Assembly: GCA_028710605.1 (NCBI GenBank)
Contig: JAQTTU010000001.1
Location: forward strand, 434,001 to 498,000
From: Sideroxydans sp.
GTDB lineage: Bacteria > Pseudomonadota > Gammaproteobacteria > Burkholderiales > Gallionellaceae
DNA length: 64,000 nt
Direction of reading: 5' to 3'
Below the pieces are notes generated by a model, which was not told where the DNA came from, made no database searches, and saw nothing but the letters and a program-made list of their open reading frames with translations. Positions 30,791 through 41,431 of this stretch are shown here, piece after piece. Position 1 is the stretch's first letter. Each line of letters begins with the position of its first letter. The position numbers were made by a program, and so were the translations under genes.

Positions 30791-31109
30791 TCACGACAAT
30801 TCGCTACGCGCTGTGTAGCGAATCTCATCTAAAGAAAAATTCAAATAAAACTGACGGAAGTTGCGCAGGTTGGGCAAGGAAAATCCCTTGCCGAATTCAG
30901 CCGAAAGTCGCTTGGCCAGCTCGGGAAGTACACGCTTGCCATACTCAGCTCGCCGCTCTCCGCCTTGCTCATCCTCCACAATCAAACGCCCAATCTGCCA
31001 ATAAGTCTGCACCATTGTGGTGTTGACCGTCTGCCGCACCTGCGTCCGCGCGGACAGCAGAATTTCGCGGATACCCTGATACAAATTCGCATCCGTTGCT
31101 TGTGGCAAC

Positions 31110-31117
<8 letters not shown>
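30791..31117 (-). CDS. Truncated YhcG-type protein (DUF1016 N-terminal domain only)
   Basis: 108 residues from ATG 31117, overlapping the ruvB stop (ATGAGTGA). [20 protein letters not shown] and [20 protein letters not shown] match the DUF1016 N-terminal domain of YhcG-like PDDEXK proteins, which normally run to about 350 residues. Here the frame stops TGA directly after [10 protein letters not shown], where full-length members continue with a Trp, and nothing of the nuclease domain follows before ybgC. Either a remnant or a stand-alone DNA-binding part. Confidence 0.75.
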
Positions 31118-32161
<1,044 letters not shown>

Positions 32162-32165
<4 letters not shown>

Positions 32166-34057
32166 GCTGGTTTATCTTGGGTTAAGTTCTGCGCATCTTG
32201 GTCATCGCACACTGTCACCAACCACGCGACGAACTCGGGCGATTCGCGCACGGCATTCAGGTCTTTGTCTTCTCGTAAATGCGCGCACTCTGGTAAAGTT
32301 TTATGCGTATGGCCAACCTTTAGCCAGTACAAACACTGATGAACATCGCCAAGTCGGCCATACACACAAGCCAAGTTGTATGCCACCAAACCTGGTGCTG
32401 CGTCGGCATGGTCAAGCAGAAGCTGTTCTGCTTTTGCCAATTGCCGTTTGGATTCATCCCCACCGCTGTCCGTAAGCACATTCACCTCAAACAACAGCGT
32501 AGCTCCCCAGTTGTTTGCAGCATCGTGCTTGTCGGGTTTTATATTAAGAGCTTGCTGAAATTTTTCTCCGGCCTGTTTCCATAGAATGCGTGCAATAGCT
32601 AGGTCTTGTGCAGACATCGCACTTGCCTCAGCATCCAGCGCAATTCCCCAGTTGTTTGCAGCTTCGTACATGTCTGGTTTGAGAGTGATGGCTTGCAGGT
32701 ATTTTTCTCCGGCCTCCTTCCATAGCGCGCGGGCGCTGGGCAGGTCTTGAGCGGACAGGGCGCGCGCCTCATCAGCCAGCGCAGTTCCCCAGTTATTTGC
32801 AGCTTCTGACATTTCGGGTTTGAGGCTGAGGGCTTGCTGGTATTTTTTCCCCGCCTGTTTCCATAGCGCGCAGGCGCTGGGCAGGTCTTGGGCGGATATG
32901 GCGCGTGCTTCGGCCGCCAGCACAGCTCCCCAGCTATTTGCTGCTTCGTAATCGTCGGGCTTGAGACTGAGGGCTTGCAGGAATTTTTCTCCGGCCTGCT
33001 TCCATAGCGCGCGGGCGCTGGGCAGGTCTTGAGCGGAGAGGGCGCGCGCCTCATCAGACAGAGCGGTTCCCCAGTTGTTTGCAGCTTCGTACATGTCTGG
33101 TTTGAGAGTGAGGGCTTGCAGGTATTTTTCTCCGGCCTGCTTCCATAGCATGTGGGCGCTGGAGAGGTCTTGGACGGATGCGGCGCTCGCTTCATTTGCC
33201 AGAGCACTTCCCCAGTTGTTTGCGGCTTCATGAAAGTCTGGTTTAAGCCTAAGTGCTTGTTCGTTGTATTGCGAAACCAGTCGAATCCAATACAGTTTTT
33301 CTTCGCCAACTTTTGTATCACTTAGTTGCGCCGCCCAATACCCTGCATTGAAATGCGTGCTTGCATCGTTTGGCACAAGCGCAATCAGCGCATTCCAAAG
33401 TGCATAAGCTTTGGTGGCATCTTGGGCCTGGCTGGCGGCAATCGCTTCGGCGCGTAGGCGCAATGGTGTGTCTGCACTCTTATCCTGCTCGATAGTCGCA
33501 ACCGCTTCACTAATTTTGCTGTCGCTTGCGTCTGATGGTTTGCCGCTCTGGAAGCCTTCCAGTATTTTTTCAGCTTCCACTTCTTTTTGATGAATTTTCT
33601 CAACAGTGCCTTCGGCATCGGCTTTCATGCCTTTAACCTCTTCCAGCAACTTCCTGATCTGTGCTTTATCTTGCTCAATTATTTCCTTATCTTTGCGCCC
33701 CATGAGATAAGGAATGAACCCGCCAGAAATAGCCACAATTGCCGCCAATATTGCTAGAAAGCTAAACCACCAGTCTATTTTCTTGCGTTGACCTTCCAGC
33801 TCCATTGCATAGTTTTGCCGCTCCTTGGCTTCAAGCTCTTTGATTCTTTCTTTAATTTCTTGAATATCCGCATTGTCAGCGCTCGCATCCTTTGCTGGTA
33901 CAGCAATGGCTGCTTGCTTCGGCGCGGGATGGCTTGCATCCCCAGCAGAATCATTGCCGGAATAAGCAGGCGATACGCTCCACGCAAACAAGCTGCCAAC
34001 CAACAAAGGTGCAATCACCCAGCGCGATAGAGGACGGAAAGAAAATTTGTTTTTCAT
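32162..34057 (-). CDS. Membrane-anchored TPR repeat protein
   Basis: 631 residues. Signal-like first helix ([18 protein letters not shown]), a coiled-coil stretch ([20 protein letters not shown]), a second membrane helix near residues 92-116 ([20 protein letters not shown]), another coiled coil, then from about residue 265 five near-identical 46-residue TPR units of the form [20 protein letters not shown] followed by [13 protein letters not shown], plus a partial sixth. Probably a scaffold exposed to one side of the membrane. It is inserted between ruvA and ruvB, and its stop overlaps the ruvB start. Function unknown. Confidence 0.8.
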
Positions 34058-34059
34058 TG

Positions 34060-34098
34060 GCGCGGCTCGAAGGTGAGGTCGTCGTTGTGGATCATGCT
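34060..34098. repeat. Direct repeat of the ruvB 5' end, vestigial copy
   Basis: Upstream of the TPR gene this copy still encodes [13 protein letters not shown] followed by a stop on the minus strand. It appears to be the old ruvB start left behind when the TPR gene entered. Confidence 0.85.
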
Positions 34099-34134
34099 AT
34101 TGGTCAGTTTCTCGCTTCAGTTTTAATACGGCAA

Positions 34135-34587
34135 TCATTTAAACAACCGAAAATCAAACGGAAAGCTCCCGTGTGATTTGATTTTAATTTTTTTGGTATC
34201 CCGATGGGCGGGGTTTATCAAATAGTTTTGCGTATGCGGAACAATCGCGCTGGGGACGGCTAACAAGGCGGTCTCGAATTCGTTCAACCACTTGTCGCCT
34301 ATCGCCCGGCTTTCATCAAAGTTGTTGCGCCAATCGGCGCTCAAGCTACCTTCATCCACTTCGGCGATGAGAATGTTTTCCGGCACTTCCACCTTCAGCA
34401 GTTGATACGAATCCGGCAGGTTCATCGGATCGCCGAGTTCCAGATGCACCAGCACTTCCAGCAGCGCCGAGGCGGGCGAGCTGGCGGTATAAACCACGGG
34501 CGCTCCGGCATTGTGCCAGCGTGCCGCCGCGCGCAAACCGCCTAGACCGGACAGGTCGAGGTAGTTGCTGATGCGCCAAACGATCAC
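34135..34587 (-). CDS. RES-domain toxin
   Basis: 150 residues. RES family: Arg in MIVWRISNYLDL, RWHNAGAPVVYTASSPASAL (the R...Y..S arrangement, with Glu in LLEVLVHLE), and NYLINPAH near the end. RES toxins of Xre-RES modules break down NAD+. Its start overlaps the antitoxin stop as ATGA. Confidence 0.9.
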   Translation of the reverse strand: MIVWRISNYLDLSGLGGLRAAARWHNAGAPVVYTASSPASALLEVLVHLELGDPMNLPDSYQLLKVEVPENILIAEVDEGSLSADWRNNFDESRAIGDKWLNEFETALLAVPSAIVPHTQNYLINPAHRDTKKIKIKSHGSFPFDFRLFK

Positions 34588-35168
34588 GCGAAGAAGCCTT
34601 CGTCGATCTGCACCAGCGCTTCTTCGACCATGCGGCTACCCACGTCGGTGACCAGCATTTCGATGGGGGAAAGCCCCTCGAAACGTTTCATCGGTTGGCG
34701 CAACCACGCCATGGCTTTTTCCTTGTTGCCGAACACCGATTCGGTTTGCGCCACCACGCGCGCCAGACGCACCGCACGGTCGGACTCGTCAATCGTCAGC
34801 CGCTCTTCATTGGCGCGACGGTGCGCCAGCGTTCTTTGCGGCGCGACCAAGTTGATCTCCTGCTTGCTCACGCCCTCGGCCAGCAGGCGATCAATCACAC
34901 TGAGCGGCAGGCGGTTGTGAACCAGATTCACGATGCCCATGTCGCGGGAAAAATCGCCGGTGAGATCATCCGGCGCGAGCAGCACGGAAAACAGGGAACG
35001 TTCGCTACGCAGCCGCTGTTCGCGCGCAGAATAAACCGCTTGCGACTCGGCTACTTTGTTGGGGCTTGCCGCAAACGGTACAGCACGCGCGACAGACTTT
35101 TGGGCAACCGCTTTTGCGGCGACTGCAATTTTGGTTTTGGGTGAAGCTTCGGACTTATTGGCTAACAT
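34584..35168 (-). CDS. Xre/MbcA/ParS-type antitoxin
   Basis: 194 residues from ATG 35168 with GCGAGGTGC upstream; the frame is open further up but without a start signal. Ala/Lys-rich N-terminal arm (residues 1-45), a central Xre-like helix set (SVIDRLLAEGVSKQEINLVA, RTLAHRRANEERLTIDESDR) and the C-terminal toxin-binding domain (VFGNKEKAMAWLRQPMKRFE, GLSPIEMLVTDVGSRMVEEA), which is the Xre-MbcA-ParS signature. Pairs with the RES toxin and should repress its own promoter through the palindrome at 35181. Confidence 0.9.
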   Translation of the reverse strand: MLANKSEASPKTKIAVAAKAVAQKSVARAVPFAASPNKVAESQAVYSAREQRLRSERSLFSVLLAPDDLTGDFSRDMGIVNLVHNRLPLSVIDRLLAEGVSKQEINLVAPQRTLAHRRANEERLTIDESDRAVRLARVVAQTESVFGNKEKAMAWLRQPMKRFEGLSPIEMLVTDVGSRMVEEALVQIDEGFFA

Positions 35169-35180
35169 GGCGCACCTCGC

Positions 35181-35219
35181 TTTGGCAATTTGCCGAAAGA
35201 TTACAGGCAAATTGCCAAA
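35181..35219. promoter_or_regulatory. Palindromic operator of the RES/Xre module
   Basis: Perfect 14-bp inverted repeat: TTTGGCAATTTGCC (35181-35194) and GGCAAATTGCCAAA (35206-35219), 11 bases apart. Each arm holds a small palindrome GGCAA-T-TTGCC. It lies 12 bases upstream of the antitoxin start. Confidence 0.8.
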
Positions 35220-35244
35220 AATACAAATTTTCCGTTTGCTCGGA

Positions 35245-35616
35245 TTACAGCTTGCGCCAGTTTTTTTCAGTAATCCTTTCAACAGCCGCGTTGTAACGGG
35301 CTTGCGATGTCGCGGCATCATCCTTCGAGTTGAAAAGATCGTTGATGTGCGACACCAGAACATAAACGATGGCGTGAATTGAGTCATGCCGCGTCAGCCC
35401 TTGTTTTGCGAGACGCTCCATCGCCCGCAACACCGACTCCAAGCCTTCGGCAATCTGGTTTTCAACTACAGCATGAAAGGCTGCGTGGGCGGTGAGATTT
35501 GGGAGCTTGATCCGCGCGGCTTCGTGAAAATCTTCGACCAGAATAATCCGCTCCTGCTCGTCAAGTGCGAGCCACTCTTCTGAATTTGGCGTGCTTTCCG
35601 GGTCGTATTGGTACAT
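35245..35616 (-). CDS. Conserved hypothetical protein
   Basis: 123 residues, mostly helical: EEWLALDEQERIILVEDFHE, then HAAFHAVVENQIAEGLESVL and GLTRHDSIHAIVYVL. The paired His-x3-His-x3-Glu and Arg-His-x2-Ile-His-Ala elements recur in a widespread family of unknown role that I know only as conserved hypothetical. It lies between ruvA and the toxin-antitoxin pair, in the same direction. Confidence 0.65.
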   Translation of the reverse strand: MYQYDPESTPNSEEWLALDEQERIILVEDFHEAARIKLPNLTAHAAFHAVVENQIAEGLESVLRAMERLAKQGLTRHDSIHAIVYVLVSHINDLFNSKDDAATSQARYNAAVERITEKNWRKL

Positions 35617-35673
35617 TTTATGTCTCCGTTGCTAGCCAGCGTGGGCACAAAAAACGTGCCCACCCTACCTTGG

Positions 35674-36255
35674 CTATCCTTTTGACAACAGCTTCAACGC
35701 CTGCCGGATGCCGTCCGAAACACCCACCTCTTTGGGCAATTGTTTCGCCGCCCAATCGGCTTCTTTCTCGTTGTAACCCAAGGCCTGCAAGGCGTTGATG
35801 ATGTCGCTATTGCTCGATGCGACAGGCGCACCTTGCGTTGCGCCTGCGCCGGTCACGCTGAATTTTCCTTGCAGTTCCAGCAGCAAACGCTCGGCGGTTT
35901 TCTTGCCCACGCCGGGAATCTTGGTAAGGCGCGCGGCATCCTTGTTTGCCACGGCAAGCGCCAGATCGGAGAGACTCAGGCCGGATAACACCGACAGCGC
36001 GAGCTTGGGGCCAACACCGCTGATCTTGAGCAACTGACGGAAGGCGATGCGCTCTTCGTGCGTCAGGAATCCGTACAGCAGATGCGCGTCTTCGCGCACG
36101 ATGAGCTGCGTGTGCAGCACGACTTTTTCGTTGAGCGCGGGCAGGTTGTAGAAGGTGCTCATCGGCACATCCAGTTCGTATCCGACACCTTGCACGTCCA
36201 GCAAAATTTGCGGCGGGTTCTTTTCCAGCAAGATGCCGCTGAGTCTTCCGATCAT
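35674..36255 (-). CDS. ruvA: Holliday junction branch migration protein RuvA
   Basis: 193 residues. Domain I OB fold ([20 protein letters not shown]), two helix-hairpin-helix motifs ([20 protein letters not shown] and [20 protein letters not shown]) and domain III ([20 protein letters not shown]). Tetramer that holds the junction open for RuvB. In many Proteobacteria ruvB follows directly; here four other genes intervene. Confidence 0.98.
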   Translation of the reverse strand: MIGRLSGILLEKNPPQILLDVQGVGYELDVPMSTFYNLPALNEKVVLHTQLIVREDAHLLYGFLTHEERIAFRQLLKISGVGPKLALSVLSGLSLSDLALAVANKDAARLTKIPGVGKKTAERLLLELQGKFSVTGAGATQGAPVASSNSDIINALQALGYNEKEADWAAKQLPKEVGVSDGIRQALKLLSKG

Positions 36256-36275
36256 ACTGTTTCTCTCCAGAGGAC

Positions 36276-36395
36276 AATTCCCTTCTCCCGCAGGCGGGAG
36301 AAGGGTTGGGGATGAGGGTCTGTGAACGCCGGATAGTTTTGGCTACTACACAACACCCCTCACCCTAGCCCTCTCCCGCAGGCGGGAGAGGGAAT
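36276..36395. repeat. Long imperfect inverted repeat (CCCTCTCCCGCAGGCGGGAGAGGG type)
   Basis: Two outward copies of a CTCTCCCGC-AGG-CGGGAGAG hairpin with CCCTAGCC/GGTTGGGG shoulders flank a unique centre. REP-like dispersed repeat; related ends occur at 37992, 46082 and in the lnt 3' end. Confidence 0.75.
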
Positions 36396-36504
36396 GAATT
36401 ACAACCCACCTACGTCGCAATGCCCGCCGATAGGCGATCTACAACGTTCACATATTGAAGATGCCCGTATTTTCTGCCTTGCGCGCAAGGCGCATTTTCA
36501 AAAA

Positions 36505-37449
36505 TCATTTGCTGAACAACAACGCCAGCGACAGCAGCGAGCCGTGCACCATCATCGCGCCTATGGTGGCTTTGATCGCGTCGCCCAGTTGTTGCGGTTG
36601 GGCGGCGTGTTGCAGCAGCAGGCGCGCGGCTTTGATGCTCAATGGCAGCGCGAGAAAAGCGGCGAGGGCGAGCAGCGGCAACCAGCCGAGCAGCACGCTG
36701 GCCAGCAGCCAGGCGTAACACAGCAACACGATCAGCGCATAGCCCCAGCGCGCGGTTTGAATTTGCAGGCGCGCCACCCAGTGCAGTTTTCCGGCGGCGG
36801 TGTCGGCGCTGCGGTCGGGGAACTGGTTGATGTAGAGCAGGTTGGTGACCAACAATGCGTAGGACAATCCGGCGATGAAGGGCGCGCTGTCGAAGCCTTT
36901 GCGTTGCACGAAGTCGGTGCCGACGGTGATGGCGAGGAAGCCCGCCGCGACGCACGCCTCGCCCAGACCGCGACTGTTCAAACGGAAAGGAGGCGCGGAA
37001 TATGCCCAGCCGATAAACAATCCGGCGAGGCCGACGTACATCAGTTGCGGCGCGGAACGTTCCATCAGCCACAGCCCGGCGGCGGCCACGCAGGCCATCA
37101 GCGCGAAGCCGTAATTGCGCGTCTGCGCCCGGGTAAACACGCCGTTCTGGATGAAGCGGCTGCCGCCGGTGAAGGGAAAAATGCGGTCGGTGTTTTGCGC
37201 GTCGGTGCCGTTCAGGTCATCGTAGTAATCGTTGAGTACGTTCACCCCGGCATGCGCGAACAACGCGAACAGCAAGGTCACCAGCGCCAGCGATACGCTG
37301 AAGTCCAGCCCGTCATGCCAGGCAATCGACAAGCCGATCAGACAGGACATCAGGCTGGCGGTCAAGAACGCCGGGCGCGTCGCGGCAAAATAGCGCGCGA
37401 ACGGATTTTGAAATGTGGCAAGCGTCGGTTCCAGCGGTTGCATCGTCAT
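36505..37449 (-). CDS. UbiA-family prenyltransferase (MenA-like)
   Basis: 314 residues with about eight membrane helices. First Asp-rich motif [19 protein letters not shown] (near residue 72) and second motif [17 protein letters not shown] (near residue 205), both needed to bind Mg-prenyl diphosphate. [13 protein letters not shown] is typical of MenA, the dihydroxynaphthoate polyprenyltransferase, but UbiA-type substrates cannot be excluded. ATG overlaps the ruvC stop (ATGA), placing it between ruvC and ruvA. Confidence 0.85.
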   Translation of the reverse strand: MTMQPLEPTLATFQNPFARYFAATRPAFLTASLMSCLIGLSIAWHDGLDFSVSLALVTLLFALFAHAGVNVLNDYYDDLNGTDAQNTDRIFPFTGGSRFIQNGVFTRAQTRNYGFALMACVAAAGLWLMERSAPQLMYVGLAGLFIGWAYSAPPFRLNSRGLGEACVAAGFLAITVGTDFVQRKGFDSAPFIAGLSYALLVTNLLYINQFPDRSADTAAGKLHWVARLQIQTARWGYALIVLLCYAWLLASVLLGWLPLLALAAFLALPLSIKAARLLLQHAAQPQQLGDAIKATIGAMMVHGSLLSLALLFSK

Positions 37450-37991
37450 ACCAGTCTCCCTTTTTTCACTCGAAAATTTTTTGTTATAAGTGCCCCCAGC
37501 CCCATGCCGCCGTGTGCGTGGCAGATAGCGCAAGCCAGCGCATCCGCCGCATCCGGGCTGGGTGTACCGGACAGTTTCAGCAAGCGTTGCACCATCGCCT
37601 GCACCTGTTCCTTATCGGCGTGGCCGTTGCCCACCACCGCCTGTTTCACTTGCAGCGCGGTGTATTCCGCCACCGGCAAATCGGCCAGCACCGCCGCGCA
37701 GATCGCCGCGCCGCGCGCCTGTCCGAGCAACAACGTGGATTGCGGATTCACGTTGACGAATACTTTTTCCACCGCCACCTGTTGCGGCTGATGCTGCGCG
37801 ATGACTTCGCCCAATCCACTCAAAATCACCTTCAAACGCTGCGGCAACTCGCCGTCCGGTGTCTTGATGCAACCGCTGGCCACGTAATGCAGGTGCTGGC
37901 CTTGCTTGTCGATGATGCCGAAGCCGGTGATTCTTAATCCCGGATCAATGCCAAAAATACGAACAGAAGTACTCGAATTCAGCAAAACCAA
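37446..37991 (-). CDS. ruvC: Crossover junction endodeoxyribonuclease RuvC
   Basis: 181 residues. RNase H-fold resolvase: first Asp in [16 protein letters not shown] (near residue 16), Glu in [15 protein letters not shown], and the C-terminal acidic pair in [16 protein letters not shown]. Cuts Holliday junctions at RuvAB complexes. The TTG at 37991 is used because AGAGGGGG lies 4 bases upstream; no ATG is available in frame. Confidence 0.96.
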   Translation of the reverse strand: MVLLNSSTSVRIFGIDPGLRITGFGIIDKQGQHLHYVASGCIKTPDGELPQRLKVILSGLGEVIAQHQPQQVAVEKVFVNVNPQSTLLLGQARGAAICAAVLADLPVAEYTALQVKQAVVGNGHADKEQVQAMVQRLLKLSGTPSPDAADALACAICHAHGGMGLGALITKNFRVKKGRLV

Positions 37992-38064
37992 CCCCCTCTA
38001 ACTCCCCCTTGTCAGGGGGAGAACCGTTCGCTCCTCCCCTGATAAGGGGAGGCTGGGAGGGGTT
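37992..38064. repeat. Inverted repeat of the CCCCTTGTCAGGGGGAG type
   Basis: CTCCCCCTTGTCAGGGGGAG and CTCCCCTGATAAGGGGAG with CTCCCAG/GGAGGGG shoulders, upstream of ruvC. The ribosome site of ruvC (AGAGGGGG) is formed by its edge. Confidence 0.65.
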
Positions 38065-38106
38065 GCTGTTGACTCAATCCTCAATCCCCAATCCTCAACC
38101 TGCCTT

Positions 38107-38832
38107 TCATTCCTCTATCACCGCCGTCGTATAAACCTGCTGCACATCGCCCACGTCTTCCAGCGCATCCAGCAGTTTCTGCATCTTCACTGCATCTTCG
38201 CCGGTGAACGACACTTCGTTCAGCGGTTTCATGGTGACTTCGCCCATCTCCGGTTTGAAGCCCGCCGCTTCCAGACGCTGCTTCACGTTGACGAAATCGC
38301 CGGGCGAGGTGATGACTTCGATGCTGCCGTCGTCGTTGTTGATGATGTCTTCCGCGCCCGCGTCCAGCGCCACTTCCAGCAGTGCGTTCTCGTCGGTGCC
38401 GGGGGCGAAGATCATTTGTCCGCAATGTTTGAACAGGAAGGAAACGGAGCCATCGGTGCCGAGGTTGCCGCCGTATTTGGTGAAGGCGTGGCGCACGTCG
38501 GCCACGGTGCGCGTCTTGTTGTCGGTCATACAATCGACCATCACTGCCGCGCCGTTGATGCCGTAACCTTCGTAGCGCAGCTCCATGTAGTCCACGCCTT
38601 CCAGCTCACCCGCGCCGCGTTTGATGGCGCGCTCGACGTTATCCTTGGGCATGTTCTGGTCGTAGGCTTTTTCCATCGCCAGCCGCAGGCGCGCATTGAT
38701 GTCGGGATCGCTGCCGCCCAACTTTGCTGCAACGGTGATTTCCTTGATGAGACGGGTGAATATCTGGCCGCGCTTGGCATCCTGCCTGCCTTTGCGGTGT
38801 TGGATGTTCGCCCATTTACTGTGACCGGCCAT
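38107..38832 (-). CDS. yebC: YebC/PmpR family regulatory or translation factor
   Basis: 241 residues. [20 protein letters not shown] start and [20 protein letters not shown] are invariant in the YebC/TACO1 family, as is [20 protein letters not shown]. Family members have been described as DNA-binding regulators and as ribosome factors relieving proline-stretch stalling. Located upstream of ruvC as in many bacteria. Confidence 0.97.
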   Translation of the reverse strand: MAGHSKWANIQHRKGRQDAKRGQIFTRLIKEITVAAKLGGSDPDINARLRLAMEKAYDQNMPKDNVERAIKRGAGELEGVDYMELRYEGYGINGAAVMVDCMTDNKTRTVADVRHAFTKYGGNLGTDGSVSFLFKHCGQMIFAPGTDENALLEVALDAGAEDIINNDDGSIEVITSPGDFVNVKQRLEAAGFKPEMGEVTMKPLNEVSFTGEDAVKMQKLLDALEDVGDVQQVYTTAVIEE

Positions 38833-38908
38833 AGCAATTCCTCAAATATGCGTAATAGGCCGGATGGTAGCATTTCGCGCCGCATTGACCAAAACCGGCC
38901 ACGCCAAA

Positions 38909-38943
38909 AACAAACAGGCCGGCATCAAGCCGGCCTGTTTGTT
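38909..38943. terminator. Terminator between yebC and the EF-hand gene
   Basis: AACAAACAGGCCGGC and GCCGGCCTGTTTGTT, a perfect 15-bp stem with a 5-base loop, T-rich on the minus strand. It serves the EF-hand gene ending at 38966. Confidence 0.85.
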
Positions 38944-38965
38944 GATCCTGTCAAAGCGTCTGAAA

Positions 38966-39451
38966 TTATTGCTTGCTGCGCTTTTTCATCATTTCGCAGT
39001 TATCGCCCATCGCCCCGCCCATCATCGGCATGCGCACCGGCAATTCCTCCTTTGTCACCTTGCCATCCTTGTTGGCATCCAGCTCGTCGAAATTCGCCGA
39101 TACCATAGGCATCTGTTCCGCTTCCACTTTGCTCAAGCCGCCATCATGGTTGGTATCGGCGGCATCGAAATGCTGCTCCATCATGGATTGCCCTGCACCC
39201 TGCGCCGGACAGGGCGGCGTACCCAACTCATCCGCAGTCAGTTTGCCATCGTGGTTGGCATCCAATTCCTTGAAGTGCGTTTCGTGGAACGCGTTGAATT
39301 CCTTCTTGCTGATCGCGCCGTCGCCGTTCTTGTCCATCTGCTTGAACATGCCTCCGCTACATTTGGCGCAAGGCTTGCCGTTGCAGGCCAGCACCAGCGG
39401 TGCCGCCCCCAGCAAACAAGCCGCCACCATCAGTTTGGACAATACCTTCAT
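38966..39451 (-). CDS. Exported EF-hand calcium-binding protein
   Basis: 161 residues from ATG 39451 (CAGGAGAG 5-12 bases upstream). Signal peptide (MVAACLLGAAPLVLA), a CxxC-type element (CNGKPCAKCSGG), then four EF-hand loops: DKNGDGAISKKE, DANHDGKLTADE, DTNHDGGLSKVE and DANKDGKVTKEE. All have the D-x-N/D-x-D-G pattern, so they should bind calcium. Periplasmic by its signal. Role unknown; single gene with its own terminator. Confidence 0.9.
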   Translation of the reverse strand: MKVLSKLMVAACLLGAAPLVLACNGKPCAKCSGGMFKQMDKNGDGAISKKEFNAFHETHFKELDANHDGKLTADELGTPPCPAQGAGQSMMEQHFDAADTNHDGGLSKVEAEQMPMVSANFDELDANKDGKVTKEELPVRMPMMGGAMGDNCEMMKKRSKQ

Positions 39452-39580
39452 GTTTTCTCTCCTGTTTATGTTGTAAGTTCGTCCGCGCTTCAAACCGCGC
39501 GACGCGGATAGGTTAACACGAACGGAATGAGAGTCAGGCCGTCAGGTTATAATCCGCCCGACTTTTTTCAGCACCTCCCA

Positions 39581-41431
39581 ATGAATATATTTTACGAAGA
39601 AGACGGCGGTTTCAAGGTCGGCAATATCCTTACCGACAACACCACCTCGCTACAGGTTGAAAACACCCACGGCAAACGTAGCAAAATCAAATCGGCCAAC
39701 GTGATGCTGCGTTTCGCGCAACCCGGCATGTCCGAGTTCATGACACAAGCGGAGCAGATCGCCGCCGACATCGACGTGGAATTCCTGTGGGAAGCCTCGC
39801 CGCAGGAGGAGTTCGAGTTCGGCACGCTGGCCCAGGAATATTTCGGCCACGCGCCGAATCCCATCGAAGCGGCGGGCGCGTTGATCCGCTTGCATTCGTC
39901 GCCGATGTATTTTTACAAGAAAGGCAAAGGCCGCTACAAAGCCGCGCCGCCCGACGCGCTGAAATCCGCGCTGGCCAGCGCCGAAAAAAAGCGCCTGCAA
40001 GCCGAACTGCAAGCGCGCTACATCGCCCAGCTCACCGCATTCCAGTTGCCTGCGGAATTCGGCGACAAGTTATCCATGATCCTGTATCAGCCGGATCGCA
40101 ACACCATCGAAGTCAAAGCGTTGGAAGCCGCCTGTGCCGCCACGCACTTGTCGGCGGCGCATCTGCTGCACCAGTGCGGCGCGCTGCCTTCCACCCACGA
40201 TTACCACTTGAACAAATTCCTGTTCGAGCATTTTCCGCGTGGCACAGGCTTCCCCGAAGTCACGGTGGAAGAACATCCCGAATTGCCGAAAGCGGCAGTC
40301 AACGCGTTCAGCATCGACGACGCGAGCACCACCGAAATCGACGATGCGTTCTCGGTGGAAAAATTACCCAACGGCAACTGGCGCATCGGCGTGCATATCG
40401 CCGCGCCCACGCTGGGCATCGCGCCCGGTTCGCCGATTGATGTCATCGCCGCGCAGCGCATGTCCACCGTGTATATGCCGGGCGACAAGATCACCATGCT
40501 GCCGGACAACGTGGTGCAAGCCTTCACGCTGTGCGCCGACAAGGTGTGCCCCGCGCTGTCGCTGTATGTGGAAGTCGATGCCGAAACGCTGGCGATCATC
40601 AACAGCGAAAGCCGCGTCGAACGTTTGCACATCGCCGCCAACCTGCGTCACGACACGCTCGAACCCTTGTTCAACGAAGACACGCTGGCCGCTGGCAAAC
40701 TCGATTACGCCTACGCGCCCGAACTCAAACTGCTGTGGGATTTCGCCAACAAACTGGAAGCCGCGCGCGGCAAATCCGCCGACAACAGCACGCAACAAAT
40801 CGACTACACCTTCCACGTGGAAAACGACCGCGTCACTATCGGCAATCGCCTGCGCGGCTCACCCATCGACAAAGTGGTGTCGGAACTGATGATTCTCGCC
40901 AACAGCAGTTGGGGAAAATTGCTGGACGACCACGACGTGGCCGGCATCTACCGCACGCAGAACAACGGCAAGGTCAAGATGAGCACCGTCGCCGCGCCGC
41001 ACCAAGGCTTGGGCGTGGCGCATTACGCGTGGTCCAGTTCGCCGCTGCGGCGCTATGTTGACTTGGTAAACCAGCGCCAACTCATCAGCGTGTTACGCGG
41101 CGAAACGCCGACCTACGGAAAAAACGACACCGCGCTGTTCACCATCCTGCGCGACTTCGATACCGCCTACACCACTTACAACGACTTCCAGCGCGAGATG
41201 GAGCGCTACTGGTGCTTGCGCTGGCTGATACAGGAAGACATCGAGCAAGTCGAAGCGATGGTATTGCGCGAAAATCTGGTCAAGCTCGCCGACATCCCGC
41301 TGGTCGGGCGCATCCCGTCGCTGCCCGAAACGCCGCCCAACACCAAAGTGACGCTGGACATCGTCTCTATAGATTTGCTCGATTTGAATTTTGAGGCGCG
41401 GTTTGTGGGCGCAATTCAAGAGGCGTCATGA
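39581..41431 (+). CDS. rnb: RNase II/R-type exoribonuclease
   Basis: 616 residues from ATG 39581 (MNIFYEEDGGFKVGNILTDN); a TATAAT box lies 28 bases upstream and an earlier in-frame ATG would start before it. RNB domain with the acidic centre DDASTTEIDDAFSVEKLPNG (near residue 245) and IGVHIAAPTLGI, then HYAWSSSPLRRYVDLVNQRQ near residue 485. Processive 3'-5' RNA hydrolase. The N-terminal region is more like the betaproteobacterial VacB-type group than E. coli Rnb. Followed by tonB with ATGA overlap. Confidence 0.9.
   Translation: MNIFYEEDGGFKVGNILTDNTTSLQVENTHGKRSKIKSANVMLRFAQPGMSEFMTQAEQIAADIDVEFLWEASPQEEFEFGTLAQEYFGHAPNPIEAAGALIRLHSSPMYFYKKGKGRYKAAPPDALKSALASAEKKRLQAELQARYIAQLTAFQLPAEFGDKLSMILYQPDRNTIEVKALEAACAATHLSAAHLLHQCGALPSTHDYHLNKFLFEHFPRGTGFPEVTVEEHPELPKAAVNAFSIDDASTTEIDDAFSVEKLPNGNWRIGVHIAAPTLGIAPGSPIDVIAAQRMSTVYMPGDKITMLPDNVVQAFTLCADKVCPALSLYVEVDAETLAIINSESRVERLHIAANLRHDTLEPLFNEDTLAAGKLDYAYAPELKLLWDFANKLEAARGKSADNSTQQIDYTFHVENDRVTIGNRLRGSPIDKVVSELMILANSSWGKLLDDHDVAGIYRTQNNGKVKMSTVAAPHQGLGVAHYAWSSSPLRRYVDLVNQRQLISVLRGETPTYGKNDTALFTILRDFDTAYTTYNDFQREMERYWCLRWLIQEDIEQVEAMVLRENLVKLADIPLVGRIPSLPETPPNTKVTLDIVSIDLLDLNFEARFVGAIQEAS

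Noticed and set aside
36394-37791. 465-codon frame on the + strand over ubiA and ruvC
   Set aside because: Antisense to two clear genes, with low-complexity Gln/Arg/Gly composition and no ribosome site.
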